Position numbers and translations under genes: made by a program
Notes under the pieces: generated by a model
What the model saw: only the letters and a program-made list of their open reading frames with translations
Database searches by the model: none
Told to the model about the DNA's origin: nothing
Source: Lanius collurio
Taxonomy: Eukaryota > Chordata > Aves > Passeriformes > Laniidae
Length of the DNA stretch: 64,000 nucleotides
Reading direction: 5' to 3'
Assembly (NCBI GenBank): GCA_020086605.1
Contig: JACBWW010000004.1
Coordinates: 25,907,076-25,971,075 of the forward strand
In this document: positions 11,953-25,277 of the stretch, piece after piece
Layout of the letters: each line of letters starts with the position of its first letter
Position numbering within the stretch: position 1 is the stretch's first letter

Positions 11953-14900
11953 AGTTAAAAGCATAGTGATCCCTGAAAGAAAGGATTTTCTGCAAGCCCC
12001 TTATTTGTGGATTGCTATATACCTAGTGGGAACAAACAACTTACAGTCAGGAAATGTTATGAATATCCTTCCCAAATGCCCATTTTATGCTCTGGATTCT
12101 GTTTCATAGACCTGAATTCCACAAAGTGCTTAAACCTAAATATAACTCCAAATGGTCTGTTCAAGCTTTAGCTTTAACGTGGGGCTGTGTGCTGTGCCTT
12201 TCTATAGCTAGTCATTATGATCCTTTTTGGAGTCTAGTGATACAAGTAGCATAGCTCGTAGCCTGTGTGTGTCAGATGAATTCTTACCAATGGCCAGTGG
12301 GACAGTAATGTAAGCAGACAGAGAACCATTTTTAGGGAGGATGTTTTTCACCTGAAGTTAGGTCATGTGCTAAAATTGAAATCTTTGCCATTTGTCCAAA
12401 GCTATTCAGAAAAGAAATAGTGATTATTTATGTATTTGTCATGCATGCACACTTTGTGCTATGTATTTTATATTTTCAACTACTTCATGTCTCTTCCGAT
12501 GGGGAAAAAAAAATCAAAAATCCAAGATAAGGTTTATTCTTCTGCTGGTTCCTCTTTGTCTGGGAGCAGATAACACTGTACAGTTCTATGACAGTGAAAT
12601 ATGTGGTGTATTTAATCAAGCCAAAGAGTACCTGAGCCAAATTAAATGAATATGTTATGCCTCTATACTTCCAGATGCTCCACTTAATTACATTTCTTAA
12701 GTGTTAGGATATTTCATGAAATCATCATCATCTTGCATTGGAGCCTGGGTGAGTCCTAGGCAACCAAAGCAAAACACAATACTTTTATTTTTGAGGTTCC
12801 TGACTGTTCCTCATATGTGTTAAGATATACATGAATGCTCATTAAGTCTACTAAGATAACTGTTTGATGTGTTACTCAATAGATGAAACATAAAACTGTT
12901 CTTTAAAAAATCAGTAAAATTGCTTGGAGGAACAACAAATTCATACATCAGCCCATTCTTTATGTTCTAAAGTGCAATTTACAGGACTGAACTAAAGCAA
13001 ATGTCATACCTTTAATTTCATAAAAAAGTTATGTACAAGTCTATTATTCAAAATAATCACATAACCGGGAAATTCGCTGAACAGCTACCTTTCTGCTCAG
13101 CAGGGTGCCATTTTATAGACTTTAAAATTCACTAAGTTCAAGCAGCTTTCCTTCTCAATAATACATGTGCTAAATATGTCACATTAAAAGTGCTTTTGGC
13201 ATGTAAATGATCCGTTTTCACATAGAAATGCTTTTAAAAGAATCTGAGCTCACTTTTTTGGAAATTATAAGTGCATTGAATTTCATTGTCCTACAGAACC
13301 ATGTAGAGTTGATCGAAGTGAACTACAATGACAAACCAACCCTTGTCAGCCCTTATATTTATGTATCATTTGAGCTGTCAGAAGTATATTTAGTTGCATT
13401 TTCTTATACATATTTTCTACTCAGTTCAAAAAAATAAAAAAAAATTTGGTGTAAGGAGGGGCCTGTGGGTTTGCTTTTCTAGGCCTAAGTGCTCACAAGC
13501 ACTTCTGTGTATAAAAAGTTAACATTTCACTGGAAGACTTGCAACACGTTAAACTGATTACCTAAGCGAGTTAATTTTTTCTTAGAACTCAGCAGTACTT
13601 CTACTGCTGCTTTAATGTTGAAAGATAAGGCAAATGTTTTACAGGTGATTTAGGATGCTTATCCTCCAAAGAGCGAATTCAGAATTCTTATGCATAATAT
13701 GAATAAAACTGAAAGCATAATCTCTGTCTCTCACTGCTTCATTATACTGCTGCATACTGAACAAATTCTCCATACTCTACACACTACTGCAGAGTGAGTT
13801 TCTTTCATGATGAGTTGATTGTAGCTATTCCTATTCTCTGTATCTCCATGTAAGGGACCATGATAATGTCAGGCACATCCACCTTTTAAAAATCTTTTGT
13901 TCTTTCTTATTAGAATAAGTAAAGCAACTTGAATGCTGTTTGGAAGTCATTCCGTTATTATTCTGGTAGCCTATAATACTGTACATGGCTCCAGGGTTCT
14001 CCCAGATGCATGTTTAAGAAAACAACTGTCAAAATGTTCACTTCTTATTTTAAATACAAAAGCAAGAATTTGTGAGGAGACTCAAAAAAGCTAAACTAGA
14101 AAGACTAGGTCTCAGAGAAGAAGAAGGAAAAGAAAAATTGGCAGGAAATGTATGTATTAATAGATTCAACTCTAAAGTCATAAGCTGTAGCTCTGGACTG
14201 GATGTGGGATTTCATTTAACTTACTTATAACAAGTAAAAAAAGTGAGGTGTACCTTGATTATATATTACCATCTATAGGTGATCAGTTCTCCGTTATTGT
14301 TGTACATAATTCACAGTACAAATAGAGTAAAAATGGAAGAAAGTGATGTGGCATAAAGTAAAGGCAAAGGCTAAGTATATCTGTTTGATACATTTTTAAT
14401 TAGCATTTTAAATTAATTCTTTTGTGTATTGATAGTATAATATTGATTTTTCTAGCATTTTGATTTTTGGGTGACACAGGAAATGAAATATTTTTGAGCC
14501 AATACAAGATGAAGAAGAGGCACTTAGACTTAAATTTCTCCTCTTTCTTATACACATTCCTTGTATATTATGTTTTATATAAATTCATCTGAACTAGGAA
14601 TATTGGTTGATCCTTTGAACTTGGAATAACTGACAGAAAAATCTTCAGACGCATTCAAGCAAAATACTCCAGCCAGTAATGGCTGGCTATTGAGTGGTTA
14701 TAAGTAGCCACCTGCTCCAGGTAGTGCCTCTGGAGAAAAATTGGCCAAGGCATCCTGAAAGTTTTCATTTTGACTGTGGTGATGTGTTTGCTAGATGTCA
14801 GTGGACATTTTAAGCCTTCAGGGCTCTCAGATTAGCTATTGCAAATATTCCTTGCCAAGCATCAGATTGCTAGATTTCTACATGTTTTTGTAATAACCAT

Positions 14901-17840
14901 TTAATAATGAGGAAAACCGTTGTACTGAAGTGTCAAATATTTGTTTTACCATCTTTCGGCTTTGTGTAATTGTTTCAACATCAGTCATGACCTTGTCTTA
15001 CAGATACTAAGCCACAAAAAGACATGTAAAGGACAATAACCTACTTAATCCTGGTTTTCCATCAAAAAATGTCAAAGCAGTGTTTAGGATCTGAGTCTGA
15101 AATGATGGTGTCCTCATACTCCTACCTCTTAAAAATAGATAAACTTCTACTGAAAGAAATGCTTTAAAACATCCATTCCAGAAATGAGACGTTGAAGAAT
15201 GACCTCAGAATATATCTAAACATGGTCCTAAAAATAATACCCTCCAAAATATCATGAAATGTGAAGTAATTTCTTTAAAAATGCTACCTTTTCATGTGAG
15301 CTATTAATAAATTCTAGTTCTCAACACCTGTAACTCCTTATGGGATATTTCTTATATCTCATATATAAACTCATATACCCTATGCAAGTGTCATACAGTA
15401 TAAATAATAAGAGTCTACAGACACTGAATTTACTTCCTAGAAATCCATGTAAAAGCTTATAGTCTTTAGTAAAGAACTAGATATTTTTGCCTATTTACTT
15501 CTTTAATCCTTTGGCATAATATTTTATCAAAAATCCTGTTTCATTTTTTATTTTAATTTCATGATGGTAAGTAGTTTATAAAAAGATAGATTTTAATTTT
15601 AAATAAATTTTATAGAACTTTTTCATGAGGATTTTTTAATCCCACTCAAACTTGGTACCAGGAAAAAGCACTTTCTTTCATATATTTCTGACTTCATACA
15701 AATTCTATCTAACTTTGTGTCTGGCATTCAAAGCCATTTATGGGGATTTTTGAATTACTGACATTTTTAGGCCTTTAGATGTTGTGGATGCAACACTGAA
15801 AGTACTGATTTACTTTTTAACTTTCTGCGGTATATTTTAATAAAAAAGAAAGTGAATAACATTGCTTAACTTTGAACATAAAAGAAATCTTGGTCTCATT
15901 AAGTCAACTGTAATGCTCTCCTTAACTTCAAAGGAGGCCATGATTTCATCCAACATATCTAACAGTTCTGTAAAACACACAATGAAAATCACTTTACAAT
16001 ATTGGCAGTCAGAGTATGCATTTTGTATGCATCTCAGTAAAGAAAAGGCAAAAACATTCTCACTTATTTACTAATGCATGACAGCTAAAAATTAAAAGAG
16101 CAGAGGAGGTTTTTTGGGAGACATTGTGTGAGAACTCAGGGAATATTAACTGTGTGCTGCATCCATTTCAAATGAGACTTAAAATCTGAACAGTGAAATC
16201 ACAATTATGTTATTTTGAGTACTCCCTTATTTGCTGGCTATGAAGTGTGTTGCATGATTTCTCTTAGTGGAGGAACTGTTCAGGGTGTGTGGGTAAAATA
16301 CACAGGCCAGCAGCAAGCAGCCCAATGGGCTCAAAGCAGAAAACACTCCAGTACAAGTTCCATAAGTGTGCAATAAATTCAGTCACCTAAGATTAAGTAT
16401 TAATGCATATTCTGTTAGTCATTTTCTTATGCTAATGGTAAAGCAAGTCTAAAGGAATATTTTGAAAAAAAACTGCAAGGAAAGGGAAGATATTGGACAG
16501 GTACATTATAGTGAATTTTAATACGGATGTGTGTAATTACTTTAGTGTATACCTTAGCTTACTTAAACTTGAAATGTGACAAAGGACTCAAGAGGAATAA
16601 TTTGAAGGCTGCAAGAAAAATGTGTAGAAATTTTTTTTATTATGTAGAAACAAAGAAGAAAACTCACTTGAAAGCTAATATTTTCTAACAGTGACTGATG
16701 GCATCACACTCATTGTCAAGAGTAGCTTTCTAAAAATGTAGGCATAGTTTGAGAGAATTAATTGAATACATAGTGTTGCTGACCTTCTGGAACAAAATTT
16801 TATGACTAGTCATGTGTCTGAAGATCTTAATTGCAGATAAACATTTTCCATTTCATAACAAAAGGTTTTGAAACCCCTTGTGAATTATAGTAGTCTTTAT
16901 CTGGCAATATTTTCTGCTCTGAAAACTCTTATATGTTTGGCTCTAACCTGATTTCAGTTGAGTCCTTATATTGGTAATTTTTTCTCAAACCTTCCTTGCT
17001 CAGAAGAGATCTAGCAAAAGAGATCTAACACTTCTACATTTCTACTTTAACACCAGAGGAGTCATCTGCTTATGAAAGGCTGAAAAGCTTTTTTATTCTC
17101 TTCTTATAGAGCACATCTGATAATAGGTTTTTAAGGGCAATGTGGGTGATGATACTGTTATATCATTCTCCCAAATCTTACAAAAACTAAAAAAAAAAAA
17201 GTGTTTCAAATGCTGATGGACAATTGTGTGTCTGGGAGTTCATCAGCCAATCTCTGTTCTTCATCCGCAGAGCGTGTCAACGAGCGTGCTGTTACTGCAT
17301 TCTCCCTAGGTGTGTTAGCCCACCTGGTTCTGTCTCTGCAGCTCCTCAGTTGTCTAGCCTCTATGCCCATCTTTAATCTCCTTATCTATACCTAGCTCAT
17401 TTATGTTGGGGAGGAATTGTCAGGAATTCTCTCTTTCAGCTGTTAGTTTTCATGGCTGGTCTGATCCATGCTCTCTGCTTACATGAACACCACTTAGGCT
17501 GTTTCAGTTGAAGCCAAGCAGGTTGTTTAAACCATTGCTACATCATCATGAAGTGTGGTTTAAACTACCATGTCTGTCTTCACATGGGAAGCAACAAATT
17601 CTGAGATTCAGTTATCGTGTCAGAGATGGTGAAAGCCATGAGCAGAGTCCACAGACTTCCTTCTGTTGAGTTACTTATCTCTATCTCAGCTTAGTCTCCA
17701 CTATGCATTAATATTTGATGTTCAGGCGATTTCCAGGCACTCTACTAGGACAGTGTCTGACAGGTTGAACATCACTGCAATTAAGCTCTTTTAAAGCTTT
17801 TTGATATTTTACAATAAGAATATAGAAAAAGATGCTGAAA
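11953..17840. other. Unique non-coding DNA
   Basis: Nearly 6 kb of A+T-rich sequence with no recognised repeat or gene. Around 13300 an acceptor-like TTTCATTGTCCTACAG is followed by an open stretch reading NHVELIEVNYNDKPTLVSPY. No donor follows and the frame runs on into A-rich sequence, so it was not called an exon. A perfect hairpin at 17521-17569 is listed separately. Confidence 0.55.
17521..17569. repeat. Short inverted repeat around GTTTAAAC
   Basis: The arms 17521-17534 and 17556-17569 are reverse complements at 13 of 14 positions, with a 21-nt spacer. Each arm contains the self-complementary GTTTAAAC. It could fold as a hairpin or bind paired factors. No transposon terminal repeat or target duplication accompanies it. 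Confidence 0.7.
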
Positions 17841-17859
17841 TATATATATATATATATAT
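17841..17859 (+). repeat. (TA)n microsatellite
   Basis: An uninterrupted TA run of about nine to ten units. Confidence 0.93.
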
Positions 17860-20800
17860 CTCCTGCTGGCATTAAAAGTCAACAAGTCTCCAAAACAGAG
17901 CATAAGGAAACAAAAATGCCACCATTACATATGGGCGCATAATTACTGGTGTATTCCATTTTTCACTGGAGAAGGGAATCAAAGTATAACTTATTTTCTT
18001 AAAATAACAGAACTTACCTTTTGAGGATAAAATGAATTTTCTGATCTTTACAATATGTGTTCAGCAATACTGCAGAAAATTAGTGCTTCCATAGATTGTG
18101 CTATTGTTTGTGAAGAGTCTTGTTATGTGCCTGTGTCACAGAGAAATTCTTCGTAATTCTTTATGTGACTGCAATAACCCTGTTTATTCTGGGGTTTGGA
18201 GAGTCTAGAACTGCTGTACAGAAAGCCTGCAGCATTCTGTGAAAACACTATTTGGCACAGCAGCAATTCACTTGGACCACAGCTTCCTCAAGGTTCTCAT
18301 TTCATGCACTTGGCCATGGGAATGCTAATCTCTGACTGGCATCCAAGAACACTACTGCAATACAACAACTGCTAGTAACAGTTAGGCAGGGGCTGGCAGT
18401 ATATTCACAAGCATCAATGGCCTAATTTTGGATGACAGTCATGTTTCCCATTCCTTCATGTTGATATTGCTCCTCTTCTAGATGTTCCTGTCTCCACTGT
18501 GAAAGATCCTCTGCTCACAACAGCCATCCACTGCAGTTGAAATACAAGTGCAGTACTCATGATTTGGGATACTTTAATATACTCTGATTTGTTTGGCAAT
18601 TATGGATGCTCAGTGGGTGGTTGATTGTTATAGAAAGCATACAATGATCTCTGAAGTGAAATCATATAGTCATTGCTGAGATCTGCTAACCGAGGGGCAG
18701 GAAAGTCTACACAAATCCCACAATAAAAAATTCCTCTCCTGAATCAGGACATGTCTATAGATTAGAACCATCTCACACATGAGAACTTGGACCATTAGTT
18801 TCAGGTATAATAGTACATGACTATGTGTCCCATACTACTTGCACTTAAGTATTGTAACATGCTTCAGAAATAACAGGATTTGCCAAGCTTGCTGCTCTCC
18901 CTGAATCTGAGTAATTCCCATAGTCATGAAATTCAGGCTATATTGTCTTTCTGTCTGAAAAATTTCAATAGCATTTGTTTATTAGGAAGAAAAAGTTGCA
19001 CTCCATCTCAGCAATGTAAAATTTTAGTAATATTGAAGCCAATCCATATCTATAACATAAGGAAATAATGAGATACCTAATGGGAGCTAAAACACACACT
19101 TTAAATATACGGGTAGTTTTGCATTTTAAGATTCATCATTTTGTTCTTTCAAGGTTTGCAAAAGTGTTTTGAACATATTTTGAGCAAGAGTGGGAAAAAT
19201 AAGGGATTACCTAATGTTTTTGTTTACTATGCAACTCTCCCCATACACACACATTCAATTATTAAGAGCAGTAAACATTTTCTGGTACTCCTGTTTTGCA
19301 GTACAGGCTTTGCCTGCTTTCTGTTTGCTGCTTACAACATAATGACATCTGCTGGAAGAGGTCACTACTAAAAAGGTGTTAGCAACTGAGAGAGAAGTTG
19401 AAATCCAATCTGGATAAACGTATGTTTGAATCTTTATACCAGTTATCACCTAAACGTGTATTTACAGCTGCTAGAAAAGTAGATGAAAACACTATAAAAT
19501 AGTACTACCTAAAATGTATTTAAAAACTGATATTTAAAATCATAAGAAAAAGAGAAAAAAAAAAAAGAAAAGCCAGTGCTGAACTTAAAGGGATAGGAAT
19601 GCATTCCAAAATGCAATTATATTGATTTGACTTATTTGGGAATAGAGCTGATCAGCAAAAGCTGTTTTGTTTCATGTGAAATAGCTTGGGTTCAACACTG
19701 TACCACTTCAGCCAAGGAAGGACTTCAGTAAGCGTTGTATGCTCTGGGAATTTCTCTCAAGTCTGGAGCAGGCTGTTTCTGCATTACCTAGCAATTTGGA
19801 GCAAAACAATCAGCTGTTTGCTACTGCTAATGCTGCAGCCCTTCCCATCTCCTTTACATGTCTTTCAATGAGTTTACATCACATGACATTTTGTCTGGCT
19901 GCTGGATCAAATGTGTTTGGTTAACAAATGGTTTGAGACTCTCTGAAAAGAAAAACCACTGTGTTCACCAGGGAGAGCCTGTGGTGCTGCAGCCCACATC
20001 CCTGATGTGAAGCCTGTCTGGAGTGCTGTTGGAGTGACTGTAAAATACTAGTAACTTGCAGGTTTATAGGAAATTGTATAACTAGTCTTAGACTGAGAAG
20101 AAAAAAAAACCTAAATATCATACAAATCTGAAGTCTTGCTTCTCGCACCTCGTTTCTTTGTTTTTTTCTGGATACCTATGACAGAGATGTACTTCTTGAC
20201 TTGCACAAGAAAATGTAGTTTGCTGCCATTTCTTTTCTTCTTTTCCAGTCACATTTTTGACTATAATTTCAGCACTCATGTGGAAGAATTGTCATTTAAG
20301 TGTCATAGATGTGTTATTTCCATGCCTAAAATCTCTAAGAGATAAAAGTGAAAAACAATGAGTAAAGATGTAGACTGCCTCTTAGGTACCATCTGAAGTT
20401 AGAAAATATAGTTACTCCCTTAACAACTAATATACTACCATATCAGTTATTCACATGGCTTATTCTCTCTGCCTTTGAAAACATGGCATATCCAATTTCT
20501 TTCTTCATGTCAATCTTCATCAGTGATCTATTCAACTGACAAGTACTGATATAGGTCTGTAAAACCTTCAGTCTCCATGTTGAGGTATGCCAGGGTCTTA
20601 ATCAAGCCAGGTCTAAGCAGTGGACTTCTCTTTGGTGGTCTTTTCTCAAATATAATGGTGTGCTTGTTTAGATCCAATAAACCATACATTCACACATTAC
20701 TTATTTATGGACTTTATGATTTCTGGGACACTCAGCAGAGACATAGAAGAGATGTCTGCCTCAGACAACAGAGCAGTTCCGGAAGAATCAGCAGGGAGTA

Positions 20801-21120
20801 TTTCAGCCCAATAGATAACTCTGTGTTCATAATAGGTTTATGGGGCTTCTTCGTCACAGAAAGTGAAAGCAACTGCCAAATAGCATGTTCCCTTAACATA
20901 GCCTTGTCCAAGTCACTGTATAGATTATACAGACCCATAATCTGCCCATACATGATTCTTTGCAGAGACCACCTTTTCATGTGGGGAAAAATGGTACAAA
21001 TACTTCAAGAAAAGAATCAAGGAAACACAAATTTTGCTACAAACATCTGAGTCACACTGCTGTTCTGAGACAGGAAAATAGTTTGGAAAAGTTGATAAGA
21101 GAAACAGTTTATGTTTAAAT
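17860..21120. other. Unique non-coding DNA
   Basis: No recognised gene. It contains the longest open frame of the window (20577-21050, plus, 157 codons), which shows no signal peptide, domain or repeat pattern and has an overlapping 82-codon frame on the opposite strand. An A-rich tract lies at 19544-19572. A minus-strand exon candidate at 18018-18069 is listed separately. Confidence 0.5.
18018..18069 (-). other. Candidate small exon (splice signals only)
   Basis: Read on the minus strand, a branch-like CTAAT and the acceptor TTTTCTGCAG precede 52 nt that end in CAAAAG. A near-perfect donor GTAAGT follows (plus-strand 18012-18017). One of the three frames is open across the segment and reads LLNTYCKDQKIHFILK. 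Such pairs also arise by chance in a window this long, and no known protein is recognised. Confidence 0.15.
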
Positions 21121-22075
21121 TACCTTAAAGATCATCTAGTTCCAACCCCCTGCCATGGATAGGGACACCTTCCATTAGACCAAGCTGTTCAAAGTTCCAT
21201 CTGACCTGGCCTTGAACATCTCCAGGGATGGGGCATCCACAATTCAACTGGGAAACCTGTTCCAGTGTCTCACCACCCCCATAGTCAAGAATTTTCCTAA
21301 TATCTAATCTAAACCTATTCTCTTTTAGTTCTCTTTATATCCTGCCATTTCTATGCAATTAGGCCACCCCAAAGCCTTCTCTTTTCCAGGTTGAACAAAC
21401 CTAATTCTCTCAGTCTTTTCTTCTAGGAGAGGTTCTCCATCCCTCTAATCATCTTGGTGGCCACTCCTCTGGACTCACTCCAACAGACATGGACCAGACA
21501 CTGCAGGTGAGTCACACCAGAGCAGAATGTCATGGGGTTTGTCCCACCAAGTTTCAGTAATGGCAAGAAGGACATTGTTTTCCAGTAGCACCTCGGCTTC
21601 CAGCTCCTCCCCTTTGTTGCCCATGCTGCATGCACTGGTTTAAAGGCACCTCAGCTGCATTGTAGGCCAAGTCACTGTCCTAGAAGAACACATTTTCATT
21701 CCTTTGAGATAATATTCTGGTGTTTCCCTGTCAGCTTTTATTTCCTTAGGAGTCCTTGGCTTGTCCCCGTAAGACTGTGAGTGTGTTCCAGAGTGCTTAG
21801 CATAGTTCACAGTCAGCAAATGGAAGATGCACTTCAGTTGGGGTATTGATTTCACCCCCAAATTTGACATGCTTCCCATTGGTTCATCTTTGATGAGCTT
21901 GGCCTTATCCCCTTCCCACTTCAAATCTAGATTAAAACCCTCTCAATTAGGTCTGACAACTCACATGCTAAAATAGTTTTACCCTATTTAGACAGATGAA
22001 CTCAATCTGACTCCAGCATGAGTGGTACTGTATAAATCACCCCAAGAGCAAAGGCTCTTTCCAAGGCACCTTTAA
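21121..22075 (-). mobile_element. CR1 LINE copy with internal deletion (5' part plus endonuclease start fused to 3' end)
   Basis: Two CR1 parts lie head to tail on the minus strand. From 21121 to about 21530 is the 3' end: the complement of the terminal GATCATCTAGTTCCAACCCC block, then reverse-transcriptase C-terminal sequence around 21360-21520. From about 21530 upward (5' in the element) is the start of ORF2: the minus strand at 21541-21639 reads SMGNKGEELEAEVLLENN, then LLAITETWWD, the N-terminal part of the CR1 apurinic endonuclease. Sequence further up, to about 22075, resembles the region before ORF2. Most of the endonuclease and nearly all of the reverse transcriptase are missing. The outer 5' edge is approximate. 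Confidence 0.88.
21541..21639 (-). pseudogene. CR1 ORF2 endonuclease N-terminal remnant
   Basis: Thirty-three codons in one minus-strand frame without a stop. They carry the CR1 ORF2 opening motif SMGNK-EELEA and the ITETWW motif of the endonuclease-exonuclease-phosphatase fold, whose acidic residue (the E of TETWW) helps bind the metal ion. The frame is lost just past the TWWD motif, where the copy jumps to the element's 3' end. It cannot encode a working enzyme. Confidence 0.85.
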
Positions 22076-22932
22076 CTCTTCTGACTTCAGTCAACATTGG
22101 CCAGTCAACATCAGGATAATTTCATGTTCAAGGTTTGAAAAATTCAGCAATATACAAGCAAGATGGATCCACATACAAAAAAAAAGAAAGACTGAATTGA
22201 ATAGCAGAGCTGCAGATAAAACTTTAGAGGTCAAAAATACACAGAAGAACAATAAACACCACAGTGATACAGGAAACAGTATAATGAACAGAATAAACAT
22301 TGGACTAGCAGTTGAAGAGTAGTAAACACTGCTGAGATATTAATCAAGAGGGAATGTAGTTTATGGCTGGATTTGCCTTGAGACAGAGTAAGTTATAAAC
22401 CCATTTATGTAATATATTTTTGTTTCTAATATTTTCACAGCCACCAAAATGAATATTTAATAAAATAATTAAAGACTTACCCTTTTTGATGTGATAAGAA
22501 ACTAAGAAACAAAGTCCCACCTCTAATCTTTGTGGGAATACTTATCATTATTTTGACACGAACCCTGAATTATTATTGAAAGCAAATAGAGAAACAAGGT
22601 CTCAAAGCTCTTGGATTTTCTTTTATTGCTGTCATTGTCACTGCATACTCTGTGGCAATGTAACAGTGGATAAATTAAGGCTCACAGAATCAGATAATCT
22701 CTAATGTTCCTTATGAGAACGTTTCTTTATGAAACTGTTAAGGATACATTTAATTTCCCGTTGTTCTTATACATAGACTTCAGATTCTTTGATGCCCTAG
22801 ACTTGGAGGGATTTAACAGGCTAAAAAACTAGATGCTTTGATTCTGTACTTCCTTTTCTACCCCTTATCAGTCATTTACAGAAGCTTTTCCCCCAAGGAC
22901 TTGTTTTTTCTTAGGGAGAAATGTGCACCCCT
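22076..22932. other. Unique non-coding DNA
   Basis: A+T-rich sequence between a CR1 copy and a poly(A) tract. No exon, RNA gene or repeat was recognised. Confidence 0.6.
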
Positions 22933-22985
22933 AAAAAAAAAAAAAAAAAAAAAAAAAAACAAAACCAAGAAAAAAAAACAAAACC
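22933..22985 (+). repeat. Poly(A) tract, A27 followed by A-rich tail
   Basis: Twenty-seven consecutive A residues (22933-22959), then an A-rich stretch with single C and G interruptions. It could be the tail of an old retroposed transcript on the plus strand, but nothing upstream was recognised as a processed gene copy and no target-site duplication was identified. Two lysine-rich open frames across it are artefacts. Confidence 0.9.
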
Positions 22986-25277
22986 TGATACCAAACAGCA
23001 AAACAGGACTTTTTCCCCTCTTACAGAATTCAGGGACAGGAAGTCTCTGAAACAATGCTTAAATAATACTGACCCTCAGCAGCACACACACAGCTGGCTG
23101 TGTTTAAAGAGCTGCAGGAAATGAATCAGCATCTAACTAAAGCTAGTCATTTCCAAAGGCCAGAGCATGGAAGGTCTTTCCATAGTGGAAGTTATCACTA
23201 TGAAGGTCGGGTAGCAGAGCATTCTGTAAACTGGCCTTCATCCTTTTACTTTAGGAACCACCTAAATTATTTTTAAGCCACCTAGAGATGCCACAAACCC
23301 CTTTCTGAAAAAAACAGTCTAAATATATTGCAGAAATGACGCCAGGTCACCTAAAGTAGTTGCTGGTGTGAGATGAGAGTTATGCAGATTTTACATACCA
23401 AATGGAGAAGGAAGAAACAGAAAATTACCACTTAGAGCCAAGAAAATACTGTTTAAAATAAGCAATCCAGATTTTACATATGTACTTCATAAATGACACA
23501 GATGGACACTTAACCTCCAGTCTAGAGGTTTAGCCTTCAAAACACAGGACATAACTTTCATCAGAGCTTATCCTCCCTTTCCTAACTGAGCAGTAAAGAT
23601 GCCAAAAAGATAATTCCATGTTTGTGACTTTTGTTCACACCTCCTCAAAAACCTCAAAGTTAGTGGAAGAAATAGTTGGTGTTAGAGACAAGAAGGAGTC
23701 TTTTCTCTTTTTACTTTTGGAGAAAGTCATCTTAAATTCATAGTTGCTTGTATTATGGAAATAAACATGCCAGTACACATTTGGAGCTCCATATGACTAT
23801 TTTCTTCCCAATAAGACAGTATGTTCAATGGAGTACAATACTTGACAGTCGTTAGCAAGCAGAGAAGTCCATTTTTCTTTACCAGTAATATCCTTTCACC
23901 TCATTATAAAACAAGAGTTGTCATACCAAAATCGAAGACTTGTCAACAGAGTGGGGAAAATCATTTTTAATTACTGTGTAGATAAAACTTCAGTATGATG
24001 AGAAATAGGGAAGTGTGATAATTGAAAGAATTATAGGCAATTCTTGAATTAAGTCTTGTATTTTTAGTTGTTAGTTTTCTATATAAAGAACAATCAAAAA
24101 ATTCATCTGTAAGTGGATGAACAGGATAAATTCTTCTGAAGTATCTCCATGTATGTTCCAGCCATGAAACAAGCCCTGTATTAAGTACTCTTAGATTCTG
24201 GACTTCAGCAAAGATTTAAGGATTAGTCAGTAGCAAAAGTCATTAAACGGAAAAAAGATATTCAATTTTGATTGAAAATGAAACTAATAATAATAAACTA
24301 TTTTCTGTTAATATATAATTTGAATATTGGAACTGTATCCTCTCTGCTTAGGCAGGTCTTTAAATGTTCTGATAAGATATACAATATAGAATAAAATGAT
24401 TATTAATGTTAGGTAGATGCTTATAGAAGGGCAAAAGCAGTTGAAAAATAATTGATTTTAAAATGTTTTTTTCTTCTGATAAAAGTGTGTTTACTAGATG
24501 GAATGTCATTCTGCCTTTTGTCTTTTAGTAAAAAATGATTCAACATTAATAGAATACTTACTAATTGAAGAAATTAAAATTAGCAATTATCAGCAGCGTA
24601 CTTAAAGCAGCAGAAATACAAAATTGCCATTAGAATCTCAATATCAGCATCCACATTTTATTATGTTCCATTAGTACTTTATCTTAGTCAGCTCAGTGTT
24701 TCTTCTTCAGAGAAGTCTATAGCATAAACTAAATGGGCCACATTAATATGCAATTTCCACCTGAGACAGTGCAACTGCAGTATAGATAGCCATGGCTGGG
24801 TGCATTTTCACCAGTAGCTGCTAGGCATAATTTAATCCTTTTTAATCATTTTATAGATATAACCTTTTACTCAATTGCTCACTCTGTTACATTAATTATT
24901 AGGAAGTGAAAATATAATTTAAACATAGGTCAGTAATCTATGATATATTTTTTGAACATTTCTTTTTTAAGGTGTTCTACCTAGTAACAATAACGAGATT
25001 TTTACAATATTTTGGTGTATGGTTTAGCAATAAAAATTACAATGTGAATGAAGGACAAATATTAAACAAGGCTTACAGAGGAAAATCAAACTAGTTTTCA
25101 AAGTACTGCACTTGGCATAGGAGCTTGAGACCTATGCATATATTAAGATAATACATTGAGGAAAAATGGTACATCAAAATTCTCAAAACTTTAGCAACAG
25201 ACTATTGTAACATTTGAATTGATGTGTTTCTGAAATTCGGTTTTTACAGTGCTGAGATACCCTGACTGCATACTGCA

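Noticed and set aside
11744..11995. Open frames on both strands rich in Phe/Val or Lys/Asn
   Set aside because: They are by-products of the G/T-rich simple repeat.
20577..21050. 157-codon plus-strand open frame, the longest in the window
   Set aside because: It has no recognisable domain, signal or repeat pattern, no promoter or splice context, and an overlapping frame on the other strand. With roughly 6 percent stop codons per position, a frame of this length is about what chance gives in 64 kb read six ways.
22838..23124. Two lysine-rich open frames
   Set aside because: They are translations of the poly(A) tract in two frames.
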